Assembly: GCA_009691195.1 (NCBI GenBank)
Contig: SHVA01000003.1
Coordinates: 1 to 64,000, forward strand
Source: Solirubrobacterales bacterium
Lineage (GTDB): Bacteria > Actinomycetota > Thermoleophilia > Solirubrobacterales > 70-9
Direction: 5' to 3'
Length of the DNA: 64,000 nt
Shown: positions 15,831-25,222 of the stretch, in pieces
Layout of the letters: each line of letters begins with the position of its first letter
Numbering within the stretch: position 1 is the first letter of the stretch
Made by a program: the position numbers and the translations under genes
Notes under the pieces: generated by a model
Told to the model about the DNA's origin: nothing
Seen by the model: only the letters and a program-made list of their open reading frames with translations
Databases searched by the model: none

Positions 15831-17188
15831 AGGCGCTGGGCGCTGAGAGGATCGCCGAGGCCGCCGGCGCCGAGCTGCTGGGGCGCGGGGATGAGGGCGG
15901 CCCGGCCCGGGTGACGATCGACTCGCGCGACGTCAAGGAGGGCGAGCTCTTCGTTGGCCTTCCGGGTGAGCGGGCGGACGGGGGCCAGTACGGGCTCGAG
16001 GCGCTGCGCGCGGGCGCCTGGGGGATCCTGGTGGGCGGGCAATGGGCGCGGGAGACCGGGAACTCGGCCGAGCTCGAGGGTCTTGAAGGCTGGGTGATGG
16101 GCTCTCCGGAGCCGCTGGCGTCGCTTCAGGGCGTCGGGCGCTTCTGGCGGCGGGAGCTGGGCTGCGCCGTCGTCGGGATCACGGGCTCGACCGGCAAGAC
16201 CTCGGTCAAGGACATCTGCCGTGTGGTCCTCGGTGAGAAGGTCCATGCAAGCCCCGAGAACTACAACACCGAGATCGGGCTGCCGCTGGCGATCCTCGGG
16301 GCTCCCGCGGGCACCGAGGTGATGGTGCTGGAGATGGGCATGCGCGGCGCGGGACAGATCCGGGAGCTCTGCGAGATCGCCGAGCCGGACGTGGGGGTGG
16401 TCACCAACATCGGGCCGGTGCATATCGAGCTGCTGGGCTCGGTCGAGGCGATCGCGGCTGCCAAGGCCGAGATCATCGAGGGCCTGCGGGAGGGGGGAGC
16501 GGCCGTCGTCCCCGCCGACGCGGGGCCCCTCGAGCATCACCTGCCGAAGGCGCCGCGGCTGCTCCGGTTCGGCGAGGGCGGCGACGTGCAGGCGCGCGAG
16601 TCGCTGGTCCTGATGGGTGAGACCGACGCCGTCGTCTTGACCCCCGCGGGGGAGGCGGTCTTCAAGTTCCCCTTCGTCGAAGCCCACAACCTCGAGAACG
16701 CCCTGGCGGCGATCGCCGCCGGCGTCGCCCTCGATATCCCGCCGGCCGATATGGCTCGTCGCTCTCCCGGGATAACCTTCTCGCGCCTGCGGGGGGAGCT
16801 CGTCCAGCTTCCGAACGGCGCCATTCTGATCAACGACTCCTACAACGCCAATCCGATCTCCATGCGCGCCGCGCTGGATCACCTGGCCACCCTCGAGGTC
16901 GAGGGCGACCGGGTCGCTGTGCTCGGAGACATGCGTGAGCTCGGTCCCGAATCGGCCGCGTTCCACCGTGAGATCGGTGAGCACGCCCGCGCGGCGGGAG
17001 TCGGCCTGATCATCGGTGTCGGCGAGCTGGCCGCCGACTACGGTCCCGACCACCTGGTGGGTGACGCCAGGGACGCGGCCACCGTGCTCTCCGAGCGCCT
17101 CGGCCCCGACGACGCCGTCCTGGTCAAGGGTTCGCGCGCCGTCGGTCTCGAGGCCGTCGCCGAGTCGCTGGCGGGGAGCGGCGACTGA
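15827..17188 (+). CDS. murF: UDP-MurNAc-pentapeptide synthetase MurF
   Basis: A 453-residue Mur ligase adding D-Ala-D-Ala to the UDP-MurNAc-tripeptide. Motifs: TIDSRDVKEGELFVGLPGE, ATP loop GITGSTGKTSVKD, NYNTEIGLPLAIL, EMGMRGAGQI, INDSYNANPISM and the C-terminal VLGDMRELG. ATG overlaps the murE stop (ATGA) and its own stop overlaps the mraY start (TGATG), so the trio is translationally coupled. No ddl gene is present in the window to supply D-Ala-D-Ala. Confidence 0.96.
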   Translation: MKALGAERIAEAAGAELLGRGDEGGPARVTIDSRDVKEGELFVGLPGERADGGQYGLEALRAGAWGILVGGQWARETGNSAELEGLEGWVMGSPEPLASLQGVGRFWRRELGCAVVGITGSTGKTSVKDICRVVLGEKVHASPENYNTEIGLPLAILGAPAGTEVMVLEMGMRGAGQIRELCEIAEPDVGVVTNIGPVHIELLGSVEAIAAAKAEIIEGLREGGAAVVPADAGPLEHHLPKAPRLLRFGEGGDVQARESLVLMGETDAVVLTPAGEAVFKFPFVEAHNLENALAAIAAGVALDIPPADMARRSPGITFSRLRGELVQLPNGAILINDSYNANPISMRAALDHLATLEVEGDRVAVLGDMRELGPESAAFHREIGEHARAAGVGLIIGVGELAADYGPDHLVGDARDAATVLSERLGPDDAVLVKGSRAVGLEAVAESLAGSGD

Positions 17189-18162
17189 TGGGCGAGATCC
17201 TGATCGCGGGCATGGCCGCGATGCTGATCACGATCTTCCTGGGCCCGAAGTTCATCGAGTACCTGCGGCTGAAGGAGTTCGGCCAGCACATCCGCGAGGA
17301 CGGGCCGCAGGAGCACCACGCCAAGGCCGGCACGCCGACCATGGGCGGCCTGCTGATCTTCACCGGGATCGCGATCCCCTTCCTGGTGTTGTCGGATCGC
17401 GACACGATGAGCCTGGCGGTCTTCGGCGTCGCGGTCGGCTGTGCAGCGATCGGGTTCGCTGATGACTTCGTAAAGATCGTCAAGCGGCGCTCGCTCGGGC
17501 TCTCGGCCCGCTGGAAGCTGCTTTGGCAGATCCTGCTGGCGCTCGGGCTCTGGTACGTCGCCCGGCACGAGGTCCGCCTCGACCCGACGATCGAGCTGCG
17601 GGTCGCCGATGCCCAGGTCCACATCCCCGATGCGCTCTACGCGCTGCTGGTCGTGCTCGTCATCGTCGGCGCAAGCAACGGGGTCAACCTCACCGACGGC
17701 CTCGACGGGCTGGCGGCCGGCTGCTGCGCGATCGTGCTGCTCGCATACACGGCGATCACCTTCGTCACCAACGAGCAGGAGAACCTCTCGATGCTCTCCG
17801 CCTGCCTGGTCGGCGGCTGCATCGGCCTCCTTTGGTTCAACGCCTTCCCCGCATCGATCTTCATGGGGGATACGGGATCACTGGGCCTCGGGGGCGCGAT
17901 CGGCGCGCTTGCAGTGATGACCCAGACCGAGATGCTGCTGATCATCATCGGCGGCATCTTCGTGATCGAGGCGCTCTCGGTCGCACTCCAGGTTGCCGCC
18001 TTCAAGGCCTTTAGGAGGCGGATCCTGTTGATGGCGCCCGTGCACCACCACTTCGAGCTGTTGGCGTGGTCGGAGTCGAAGATCATGCTCCGCTTCTGGA
18101 TCGTGGCCGCCGTCTGCTCGGGCATCGGCTTCACGCTGTACCAGCAATCCATCGGCAGCTAG
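17188..18162 (+). CDS. mraY: Phospho-MurNAc-pentapeptide transferase MraY
   Basis: A 324-residue polytopic membrane enzyme that makes lipid I from undecaprenyl phosphate and UDP-MurNAc-pentapeptide. Motifs: the HHAKAGTPTMGGLL loop, the Asp-rich FADDFVKIVKRRS, NLTDGLDGLAAG, FMGDTGSLGLGG and PVHHHFEL. About ten hydrophobic segments fit the family. ATG at 17188 overlaps the murF stop. A 65-base gap separates it from murD. Confidence 0.97.
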   Translation: MGEILIAGMAAMLITIFLGPKFIEYLRLKEFGQHIREDGPQEHHAKAGTPTMGGLLIFTGIAIPFLVLSDRDTMSLAVFGVAVGCAAIGFADDFVKIVKRRSLGLSARWKLLWQILLALGLWYVARHEVRLDPTIELRVADAQVHIPDALYALLVVLVIVGASNGVNLTDGLDGLAAGCCAIVLLAYTAITFVTNEQENLSMLSACLVGGCIGLLWFNAFPASIFMGDTGSLGLGGAIGALAVMTQTEMLLIIIGGIFVIEALSVALQVAAFKAFRRRILLMAPVHHHFELLAWSESKIMLRFWIVAAVCSGIGFTLYQQSIGS

Positions 18163-18227
18163 CTCAGGACGCACGGCTTCAGCACTAGCCACGAAGGGTC
18201 CGGGCGCCCCAGGGCGAACCTAGTTAT

Positions 18228-19595
18228 GTGAATCCAGGCACGATTAAGGCACGGCCTCCGCTGTCGCCGGGGCCCTACCTCGTGGTGGGGTTGGCGCGCT
18301 CCGGGCAGGCCGTCGCGCGCCTGCTGTCGGGCAGGGGCGAGCGCGTGCGGGGCGTCGATTCAGGCCACCCGGATGGGGCGGAAGGGCTGGCCGAGGCGGG
18401 CGTCGAAGTCAGTCTGAATGTGGACGGAACCGGACTTCTCGACGGCATCAACACGGTGGTCAAGAGCCCCGGCGTGCCCAGGGAGGCGCCGGTGATCGAA
18501 CGCGCGAAGGAGCGTGGAATCGAGGTCACCGGCGAGCTCGAAGTCGCGTGGCGGCTGCTGCCGAACGTCTTCCTCGCGGTCACCGGCACGAACGGCAAGA
18601 CGACGACCGTGGAGCTGACCGGGCACCTGTACAGGACGGCGGGCGCCCCAGTCGCGGTTGCCGGCAACGTCGGCACGCCCCTGGCGACTTTCGCGGGCGA
18701 GCTCGAGCAGGAGGCGACCGTCGTTTGCGAGTGCTCGAGCTTCCAGCTTGAGGACGCCGAGCTGTTCGCGCCGGAGTGCGCGGTGCTGCTCAACGTCGCG
18801 CCCGACCATCTCGATCGCCACGGCAGCTTCGAGCACTACCTGGACGCGAAGCTGAACGTCTTCGCCAACCAGGGCAATGACGACGTCGCCGTCTACAACT
18901 CCGACGAGGAGGCGATAGCGGGGCGTGACCTGGGGGGTTGCGGGCGCCGGCTCGCCTTCTGTCCCGAGGGCGCCGGACCCGACTGTGAGCTGAGCCTGCG
19001 CGGAGGGGTGATCTTCTACGGCGACGACCCGCTGATCGAGGCGCGGGAGCTGAAGCTGCTGGGCGCCCACAACGTCGCCAACGCGATGGCCGCTGCCGCG
19101 GCGGCTCTCTCGATGGGCCTCAGCCCGGATGCGGTGCGGGATGGCCTCCGGAGCTTCGAGGGGGTGGCCCACCGGCTCGAGCGAATCGCCGAGATCGGGG
19201 GCGTGGCCTACGTCAACGACTCCAAGGCGACCAACGTCGCCTCGGCGATTGCGGGGATATCCGCCTTCGCCGGCGGCGTGCAGCTGATCCTCGGCGGCTC
19301 CCTCAAGGGCGAGAGCTTCGAGGCGCTGGCGGCGCCGGTGGCCGATCGCTGCGGCGCCGCCTACCTGATCGGGGAGGCCGCCGGCCGGCTCGAGGCCGAC
19401 CTGTCCCCGGCGCGTGAGCGCGGGGTTGAGCTCTACCGCCTCGACGATCTCGAGCAGGCCGTTGGGGCGGCGAGCGCCGCGGCCCAGTCCGGCGAGGTGG
19501 TGCTGCTGTCGCCGGCCTGCGCCAGCTTCGACGCCTACAAGGACTTCGAGGCCCGCGGGGAGCACTTCCGCCGGCTCGTCGGGGAGCTCCCGTGA
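18228..19595 (+). CDS. murD: UDP-MurNAc-L-alanine:D-glutamate ligase MurD
   Basis: A 455-residue Mur ligase. The N-terminal Rossmann-like segment is VVGLARSGQAVARLL; the ATP loop is VTGTNGKTTTVEL. It has CSSFQLED, LNVAPDHLDRH, YVNDSKATNVAS and LLSPACASFDAYKDFE near the end. It adds D-Glu to UDP-MurNAc-L-Ala. GTG at 18228 is the assigned start, about 18 residues before the conserved domain. The preceding 65-base gap has TAGTTA just before the start codon, so the exact start is uncertain. It overlaps ftsW by four bases. Confidence 0.94.
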   Translation: MNPGTIKARPPLSPGPYLVVGLARSGQAVARLLSGRGERVRGVDSGHPDGAEGLAEAGVEVSLNVDGTGLLDGINTVVKSPGVPREAPVIERAKERGIEVTGELEVAWRLLPNVFLAVTGTNGKTTTVELTGHLYRTAGAPVAVAGNVGTPLATFAGELEQEATVVCECSSFQLEDAELFAPECAVLLNVAPDHLDRHGSFEHYLDAKLNVFANQGNDDVAVYNSDEEAIAGRDLGGCGRRLAFCPEGAGPDCELSLRGGVIFYGDDPLIEARELKLLGAHNVANAMAAAAAALSMGLSPDAVRDGLRSFEGVAHRLERIAEIGGVAYVNDSKATNVASAIAGISAFAGGVQLILGGSLKGESFEALAAPVADRCGAAYLIGEAAGRLEADLSPARERGVELYRLDDLEQAVGAASAAAQSGEVVLLSPACASFDAYKDFEARGEHFRRLVGELP

Positions 19596-20926
19596 GCCCC
19601 TCCAGGGCGAAGCCCCCGGCCCGGAAGGCCTCACCGCCGATCGAATACTCGCTGCTGCTGACCGCGACCCTCTGCCTGCTGGCGCTCGGTGCGGTGATGG
19701 TCTTCAGCGCCAGCTCGGCCAAGTCGGTGCTGATCCAGGGCGGAGGCGACGGCGCCTACTACCTGAAGCGAATGCTTCTGTTCGCCGGGGTTGGCCTGCT
19801 GTTGATGCGCTTCGCCTCGATCCGGGGCGTCAGAGTCGCCCGAGCCATGACGCCGGCACTGCTGGCCATCTCGATCTTCCTGCTGTTCGCGGTGCTGTTG
19901 CCCGGAGTCGGGCAGACCGTCAACGGCGCGCAACGCTGGATCGGCGGCGGCCTGCTCCAGTTCCAGCCCTCCGAGTTCGCCAAGGTGACGCTGATCCTCT
20001 ACGGCGCCCACCTGCTCGCCGACGAGCCCAAGCGGGTCCGGAGCCTTCGGACCCTGATGCCACTCCTGGTCGTGTCGGGGCTGGCGATGGCGCTGATGGC
20101 CAAGCAGCCAGACCTCGGCACGACGATGGTCAGCGGCTTCGCGATCATCTGCGTGCTGGTGGCGGCCGGGGTGCGGATGAGAACCCTGGCGCCGGTCGCG
20201 ATCGGGCTCTGCGTGGTGGCGCTTGTGGTGGTCGCTATCCACCCCTACCAGCAGGCTCGCCTCACCAGCTTCGTGAATCCCTCGGCCGACGCCGGCGGCG
20301 CGGGCTTCCAGGGCACCCAGGCGACGATCGCGGTCGGCTCGGGCGGCATCTTCGGCGTCGGGCTGGGCGAGAGCGTCCAGAAGGCCTTCTACCTGCCCGA
20401 GGCCCACACCGACATGATCGCGGCGGTGCTGGGGGAGGAGACCGGGCTCGCCGGGTTCGGCGTGCTGATCGGCCTCTTCGGCATGTTCGGCTACGCGGGG
20501 CTCCGAGCAGCGCACAAGGCCCGGGACCGCTACAGCAAGCTGCTGGCGGCGGGGCTCACCTGCCTGATCATGGGCCAGGCCTCGATCAACCTCTTCGCCG
20601 TCCTCGGCCTGGCGCCGCTGACCGGCGTGCCGCTTCCATTCGTCTCCTACGGGGGGAGCAGCCTCGTGGTCACGCTGATCTCCGCAGGCCTCATCCTCAA
20701 CGTGGCGCGGGGGCCGACGGCGGCTGCGGGCGCGGGCCGTCGCGGCGGTCAGCGCTCGGCACGCACGGCTGCGGCTGGCGGTGGTGCGAGACTGCGCCTG
20801 CTCGACGGTGAGGGCTACAGCCTGAGGAGGAAGCGAACAGAACGTGACACGGGTCGTGATAGCGGCCGGCGGCACCGCCGGGCACGCGGTGCCGGCGATG
20901 GCCGTCGCCGACGCGCTGCGCGCTGA
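19592..20926 (+). CDS. ftsW: Lipid II glycosyltransferase FtsW
   Basis: A 444-residue SEDS-family protein with about ten membrane helices. Recognisable stretches: MVFSASSAKSVLIQ, GAQRWIGGGLLQFQPSEFAKVTLILY (the catalytic region of the family), KQPDLGTTMV, LPEAHTDMIAAVLGEETGL and PLPFVSYGGSSLVVTLISAGLILNVARG. It polymerises glycan at the septum with FtsI. The C-terminal tail is Arg-rich and runs on for 83 bases inside murG, an unusually long overlap. GTG at 19592 lies within the murD stop. Confidence 0.95.
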   Translation: MSPSRAKPPARKASPPIEYSLLLTATLCLLALGAVMVFSASSAKSVLIQGGGDGAYYLKRMLLFAGVGLLLMRFASIRGVRVARAMTPALLAISIFLLFAVLLPGVGQTVNGAQRWIGGGLLQFQPSEFAKVTLILYGAHLLADEPKRVRSLRTLMPLLVVSGLAMALMAKQPDLGTTMVSGFAIICVLVAAGVRMRTLAPVAIGLCVVALVVVAIHPYQQARLTSFVNPSADAGGAGFQGTQATIAVGSGGIFGVGLGESVQKAFYLPEAHTDMIAAVLGEETGLAGFGVLIGLFGMFGYAGLRAAHKARDRYSKLLAAGLTCLIMGQASINLFAVLGLAPLTGVPLPFVSYGGSSLVVTLISAGLILNVARGPTAAAGAGRRGGQRSARTAAAGGGARLRLLDGEGYSLRRKRTERDTGRDSGRRHRRARGAGDGRRRRAAR

Positions 20927-21932
20927 GGGCGCCTCGGTCTCCTTCGTGGGCACCAGGGACCGCGCGGAGGCGGAGCTGGTGCCCGCCGCGGGCTACGAGA
21001 TCGACTTCCTCGAGGTCAGCGGTCTGTCCCGGAGCAACCCGCTGCGAGCGGCCCGGTCGCTGTGGCAGGCGGCGAGGGCGGTTCGCGTCGCCCGGGACCT
21101 GCTGCGAGAGCGCAGGGCGGACGCCGTGCTGGGCGGTGGCGGCTACGTCGCCGGTCCGGTGGGCCTGGCTGCGACCCGGGCAGGCCTGCCGCTCGTGCTG
21201 ACCGAGGCCGACAGCCACCTCGGCCTCACCAACCGGCTGCTCGCGCGCCGTGCGCGCCGGGTCTGCCTCGCCTTTCCGATCGAGGGCCTCGACAACGACC
21301 GCTACCTCGTCACCGGTCGGCCGGTGCCCGAGTCCGTGGTCAACGCCGACCGCGCCGTCGCCCGGCGCCGTTTCGATCTCGGCGACGACGATCGCTGCCT
21401 GCTGGTGATCGGTGGCAGCCTCGGCGCCCGCTCAATCAACGAGGCGACCTTTGAGGCGTTCAGCCCAACCGCCTCCGGCTTTCGCGTGATCCACGTCGCC
21501 GGCCGGCGGGATCACCCCGACCTTCAGCGGCGCCGGGAGGCGGCGGGGTCGCCGCCGCACTACACGCTGTCGGAGTACGAGCCCGGGCTGGGAGAGCTGC
21601 TTGCCGCCGTGGACCTCGTCGTCTCACGCTCCGGCGGCTCCGTCTTCGAGATCGCCGCCGCCGGCCGCGCCTCGATCCTCGTGCCCTATCCGCACGCCAC
21701 GGCCGATCACCAGACGACCAACGCCCGCTGGATGGCCGACGCGGGCGCCGCGGTGGTGATTCCCGACTCCGAGCTGACCGCGCCTGGGCTGCTCCGCGAG
21801 GCGACGGCGTTGCTCGCCGATGACGAGCGCAGGGCGCGGATGGAAAGCGCCGCTCGCTCGCTCGCACGCCCCGACGCCGCCCGCGAGATCGCGGGCGAGG
21901 TGCTGTCAGCGGCGTCCGGAGCCAGGCGATGA
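20844..21932 (+). CDS. murG: UDP-GlcNAc:lipid I transferase MurG
   Basis: A 362-residue GT-B glycosyltransferase making lipid II on the inner face of the membrane. Motifs: the N-terminal loop AAGGTAGHAVPAMAVAD, GGGGYVAGPVGLAA, VIGGSLGARSINEA and, in the C-domain, SRSGGSVFEIAAAGRASILVPYPHATADHQT. GTG at 20844 has GAGGAGG 13 nt upstream; GTG at 20856 is an alternative. The start lies inside the ftsW reading frame. It overlaps murC by four bases. Confidence 0.96.
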   Translation: MTRVVIAAGGTAGHAVPAMAVADALRAEGASVSFVGTRDRAEAELVPAAGYEIDFLEVSGLSRSNPLRAARSLWQAARAVRVARDLLRERRADAVLGGGGYVAGPVGLAATRAGLPLVLTEADSHLGLTNRLLARRARRVCLAFPIEGLDNDRYLVTGRPVPESVVNADRAVARRRFDLGDDDRCLLVIGGSLGARSINEATFEAFSPTASGFRVIHVAGRRDHPDLQRRREAAGSPPHYTLSEYEPGLGELLAAVDLVVSRSGGSVFEIAAAGRASILVPYPHATADHQTTNARWMADAGAAVVIPDSELTAPGLLREATALLADDERRARMESAARSLARPDAAREIAGEVLSAASGARR

Positions 21933-23380
21933 GCCCCGGAGGCTGGAAGGGGCGGCGCCTGCACTTCATCGCCATCGGCGGCGCCGGGATGAGTGGGCTG
22001 GCGCTGGTCTGTCACAGGCTCGGCGCCGAGGTGACCGGCAGCGACCGCGGCGACTCCAGCTATATGGGGCGGCTGCGGGAGGCCGGGCTCGACCCGCGGG
22101 TCGGCCATGACGCGGCGGCGGTGCCCGACGACGCGGAGGTCGTCGTCTCTACGGCGATCGGCGACGACAACCCCGAGCTTGCCGTCGCTCGCGAGCGCGG
22201 CCAGAGCGTGATCCACCGTGGCGAGCTGCTCGCCGAGCTCTGCGCCGAGCGCACGTTGCTCGCCGTCGCGGGCACGCACGGGAAGACAACGACCACGGCG
22301 ATGGCGATCTGGGCGCTGCGCCAGAGCGGGGCCGACCCCTCCTTCTTCCTCGGTGGCGAGCTGCCAGGCGCCGGCCCCGATGGGCGTGCCGAGAACGCGG
22401 GATTGGGGGAGGGCGAGTGGGCCCTGGCCGAGGCCGACGAGAGCGACGGCAGCTTCCTGCGCCTGACCCCCGAGGTGGCCGTGATCACGAACCTGGAGCT
22501 CGACCATCACAGCCGCTGGGGCTCGCTCGCCGAGCTGACGGCCGCCTTTCGGGCATTCGCCGCCGGCGCTCACGGGCTGGCCCTGGGGCCGGGCGTGGAG
22601 GCGCTGCTGGAGGGCGCGGCACCCGGCGCCGGCGAGGAGGCCCCTCCCGACCGCGAGCTGATCCGCTTCGGGCTCGAGCCGGTCCCGGGCACCCCTCCAC
22701 CGGCGGTTGCGCCGAACCTGGTGGCGAGGGAGATCGAGCCGACCCCCGGCGGGGGCATGCGCTTCCGCGCTGAGGGGGCCGGAATCGACGTGGCCGTCGA
22801 GATCCGGGTTCCCGGCCGCCACAACGTCGCCAACGCCCTCGCCGCCCTCGCCGGCATCCGGCTTGCGGGTCTCGACGCCGCCGCATGCGCGGCCGCTCTG
22901 GCGAGCTTCCCCGGCGTGGCCCGGAGGCTCGAGTTCAAGGGCGAGGCCTCGGGCGCACGGGTCTATGACGACTACGCCCACCACCCCACCGAGGTCAGCG
23001 CGACCCTGGAGGCCGCGCGCGAGCTGGGGGGCCGGCGCCTGATCGCGGTCTTCCAGCCGCACCTCTACTCCCGGACCAAGGCGCTCGCGCCCGAGTTCGG
23101 GGCGGCTCTCGCCGCCGCCGACGAGATCGCGGTGCTCGACGTCTACCCGGCGCGCGAGCAGCCGATCGGGGAGCTGGAGGGGGTGAGCGGCCGGCTGGTC
23201 GCGGAGGCCGCGGCCGAGAGCGCCGCTGGGCGAACGGTCTGGTGGCTTCCGAAGGCCGAGGACGCCCGCAGCGCCCTCGGCCCGAGGCTGGGGCCCGACG
23301 ACGTCCTGATCACGATCGGCGCCGGTGACATCTTCCGGCTCGCGGAGGCCCTGGTGGCCGGAGGCGAAGGCTCCCCGTGA
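21929..23380 (+). CDS. murC: UDP-MurNAc:L-alanine ligase MurC
   Basis: A 483-residue Mur ligase, the first amino-acid-adding enzyme. Motifs: FIAIGGAGMSGLALV, the ATP loop AGTHGKTTTTAM, ADESDGSFL, NLELDHHSRWGS, VYDDYAHHPTEVSATL and FQPHLYSRTKAL. ATG overlaps the murG stop (ATGA), and its own stop overlaps the murB GTG start. The C-terminus ends with an ITIGAGDIFRLAE-type segment as usual. Confidence 0.97.
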   Translation: MSPGGWKGRRLHFIAIGGAGMSGLALVCHRLGAEVTGSDRGDSSYMGRLREAGLDPRVGHDAAAVPDDAEVVVSTAIGDDNPELAVARERGQSVIHRGELLAELCAERTLLAVAGTHGKTTTTAMAIWALRQSGADPSFFLGGELPGAGPDGRAENAGLGEGEWALAEADESDGSFLRLTPEVAVITNLELDHHSRWGSLAELTAAFRAFAAGAHGLALGPGVEALLEGAAPGAGEEAPPDRELIRFGLEPVPGTPPPAVAPNLVAREIEPTPGGGMRFRAEGAGIDVAVEIRVPGRHNVANALAALAGIRLAGLDAAACAAALASFPGVARRLEFKGEASGARVYDDYAHHPTEVSATLEAARELGGRRLIAVFQPHLYSRTKALAPEFGAALAAADEIAVLDVYPAREQPIGELEGVSGRLVAEAAAESAAGRTVWWLPKAEDARSALGPRLGPDDVLITIGAGDIFRLAEALVAGGEGSP

Positions 23381-24294
23381 GCGTTCCGGAAGGGGTCGAG
23401 CGCGACCACCCGCTCGCGCGGCTGACGACGGTGCGGGTCGGCGGGCCCGCCGACTGGTTCGCCAAGCCCGATTCCGAGCGGAGCCTCGTCGAGCTGCTCG
23501 CCTGGGCATCGGCGGAGGGGATCGAGGTCGCCGTGGTCGGCTCCGGGTCCAACCTGATCGTCTCCGACGAGGGCTTCCGCGGCCTGGCGATGAAGTTGGG
23601 CGGCGACCTGACCAGGATCGAGCGCCGGGAGCGGCGGGTCGTCGTCGGCGGTGGGGCCCGGTTGCCCTCGGCTGCCGCGAAGACCGCGGGCTGGGGCCTC
23701 ACCGGGCTCGAGTTCGGCGTCAACATCCCGGGGACCGTCGGCGGCGCCGTGATGATGAACGCCAATGCCTACGGGGGCGAGCTGGCCGAGGCGCTCGAGT
23801 GGATCACGGTCTGCACGGCCTCGGGCAGCGAACGCCGGACGCCCGACCAGCTCGGCTTCAGCTACCGGCGCTCCAACCTCGGCCCCGGCGAGGTCGTCGC
23901 CCGCGCTTCGTTTGAGCTGACGCCGGCGGACGGCGCCGAGGTCAAGGAGACCATGGCTTCGATGCGGGCTCGGCGCCGCGAGGCCCAGCCATCCGGCATC
24001 AAGACCTTCGGCTCGACTTTCGTCAACCCCGACGATCCCCGCGCCGAGGGGCGCTCGGCCGGCCAGCTCTTGGACGCGGTGGACTGCCGCGGCCTGGTCA
24101 GGGGAGGAGCCCGCTTCTCCGAGAAGCACGCCAACTTCATCGAGAACATGGGTCACGCCACCACCGGCGACGTGCTCGCGGTGATGGCCGAGGGCCGGCG
24201 CCGGGTCCACGAGAGCCTCGGGGTCGTGCTCGAGCCCGAGGTGCAACTGCTCGGCGAGGTCACATGGCCGGCCGCTTGGGAGCTGGGCGGGTGA
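23377..24294 (+). CDS. murB: UDP-N-acetylenolpyruvoylglucosamine reductase MurB
   Basis: A 305-residue FAD enzyme reducing enolpyruvyl-UDP-GlcNAc to UDP-MurNAc. Motifs: TTVRVGGPADWF, GSGSNLIVSDEGFRGLAMK, GLEFGVNIPGTVGGAVMMNANAYGGE, FSYRRSNLGPGEVV and IKTFGSTFVNP...AGQLLDAVDCRG, then ARFSEKHANFIEN. The lack of a type I-specific insertion suggests a type II MurB. GTG at 23377 overlaps the murC stop; the stop overlaps ftsQ. Its presence inside the dcw cluster is less usual for Actinobacteria. Confidence 0.95.
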   Translation: MSVPEGVERDHPLARLTTVRVGGPADWFAKPDSERSLVELLAWASAEGIEVAVVGSGSNLIVSDEGFRGLAMKLGGDLTRIERRERRVVVGGGARLPSAAAKTAGWGLTGLEFGVNIPGTVGGAVMMNANAYGGELAEALEWITVCTASGSERRTPDQLGFSYRRSNLGPGEVVARASFELTPADGAEVKETMASMRARRREAQPSGIKTFGSTFVNPDDPRAEGRSAGQLLDAVDCRGLVRGGARFSEKHANFIENMGHATTGDVLAVMAEGRRRVHESLGVVLEPEVQLLGEVTWPAAWELGG

Positions 24295-25010
24295 GCGGCT
24301 CGCGCGGCCGCCAAGCCGGCCCGGCGCGGCTCTGGGCCAGGCGCCTCGCGGCCCTCGGGATCGTCCTGGTGGCGTTGGCTGTGCTCTACATGGCCTGGTT
24401 CCGCAACTCCTCACTGGTCTCGGTGAACGATGTCGAGGTCGAGGGCGTGACGGCCAACAGCGGCCAGGTGACGCGGGCCCTCGCCTCCGCCGCTGACGGG
24501 ATGACCACCCTGCACGTCACCCAGGACGAGCTGGATGCGGCGGTGGCGCCGTTCCCGACGATCGCCGCGGTCAGCGCCGACCCGAGCTTCCCGCACAAGC
24601 TCAAGATCACCGTCACCGAGCGCCTCCCGGTCGCCGTGGCGCAGGTTGGCGGGAGGGAAGTGGCCGTCGCCGCCGACGGCTTCGTGCTCGAGGGGGTGGA
24701 CTTCGACCCGGGCAAGCTCCCGACCCTGGAGGCGGGACGGGTGGACGGCACCCGCCTGGACGACGACGGCGTCGCGCAGGCCGTCATCATCGGGGCCGCG
24801 CCGGCCGGTCTGCGCGAAAGGATGGAGAGCGCGTCCTACGACACAGAGCTCGGCGTCGTGCTCACCGTGGACGGCGCTCCCGAGCTGCGCTTCGGCGACG
24901 GATCGAGGGCGGAGGCCAAGTGGGAGGCCGCCGCGGCGGTGCTCGCCGATTCCGGCCTCTCGGGGAGCTACGTCGACGTCAGCGTCCCGGAGCGCTCGGT
25001 TTCGGGCTAG
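24291..25010 (+). CDS. ftsQ: Cell division protein FtsQ (DivIB)
   Basis: A 239-residue bitopic protein: a basic N-terminus, one membrane helix (about residues 18-38), then a POTRA-like domain (VSVNDVEVEGVTANSGQVTRAL, TLHVTQDELDAAVAPFPTIAAVSADPSFPHKLKITVTERLPVAV). The beta domain follows. It bridges cytosolic and external divisome components. GTG at 24291 overlaps the murB stop by four bases. It is the last gene before the ftsZ promoter region. Confidence 0.92.
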   Translation: MSGSRGRQAGPARLWARRLAALGIVLVALAVLYMAWFRNSSLVSVNDVEVEGVTANSGQVTRALASAADGMTTLHVTQDELDAAVAPFPTIAAVSADPSFPHKLKITVTERLPVAVAQVGGREVAVAADGFVLEGVDFDPGKLPTLEAGRVDGTRLDDDGVAQAVIIGAAPAGLRERMESASYDTELGVVLTVDGAPELRFGDGSRAEAKWEAAAAVLADSGLSGSYVDVSVPERSVSG

Positions 25011-25130
25011 CCGGGCGGGTCGGTGCAACGCTATGTGCAGGGGGGAGGTGCGCCTGGGGCCCCGGTGGCGAAGTAGCCGGAGGGCAAGGCCGCGTTTCGT
25101 CAAAATGCTTGATTTGCAGCGAGTTCTTCA

Positions 25131-25170
25131 ACCCTCGACTAAGTCTGAGGGTAGAGTTCAAGTCGAGGGT
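25131..25170. repeat. Inverted repeat upstream of ftsZ, arm pair 1
   Basis: ACCCTCGACT (25131-25140) and AGTCGAGGGT (25161-25170) are perfect complements around a 20-nt spacer. The left arm can alternatively pair with GAGGGT at 25147-25152 (ACCCTC/GAGGGT plus GAC/GTC), so two exclusive folds are possible. Confidence 0.7.
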
Positions 25171-25180
25171 GACCCGACGG

Positions 25181-25207
25181 GAACTCTCAAGCGAGACTTG
25201 AGAGTTC
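25181..25207. repeat. Inverted repeat upstream of ftsZ, arm pair 2
   Basis: GAACTCTCAAG (25181-25191) and CTTGAGAGTTC (25197-25207) are a perfect 11-bp inverted repeat with a 5-nt spacer. It lies 15 bp upstream of the -35 element. A further copy of the AGAGTTC half-site is at 25153-25159. Operator, or hairpin ending ftsQ transcription; no T-run follows. Confidence 0.75.
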
Positions 25208-25222
25208 AGGCACACGAACCGA

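Noticed and set aside
15725-17053. 442-residue minus-strand ORF through murF and murE
   Set aside because: Antisense shadow of well-conserved Mur ligases in high-GC DNA; no recognisable protein features.
18221-18230. TAGTTA just before the murD GTG as a leaderless promoter
   Set aside because: The spacing is too short (1 nt) and it does not match TANNNT; another start or read-through from mraY is equally likely.
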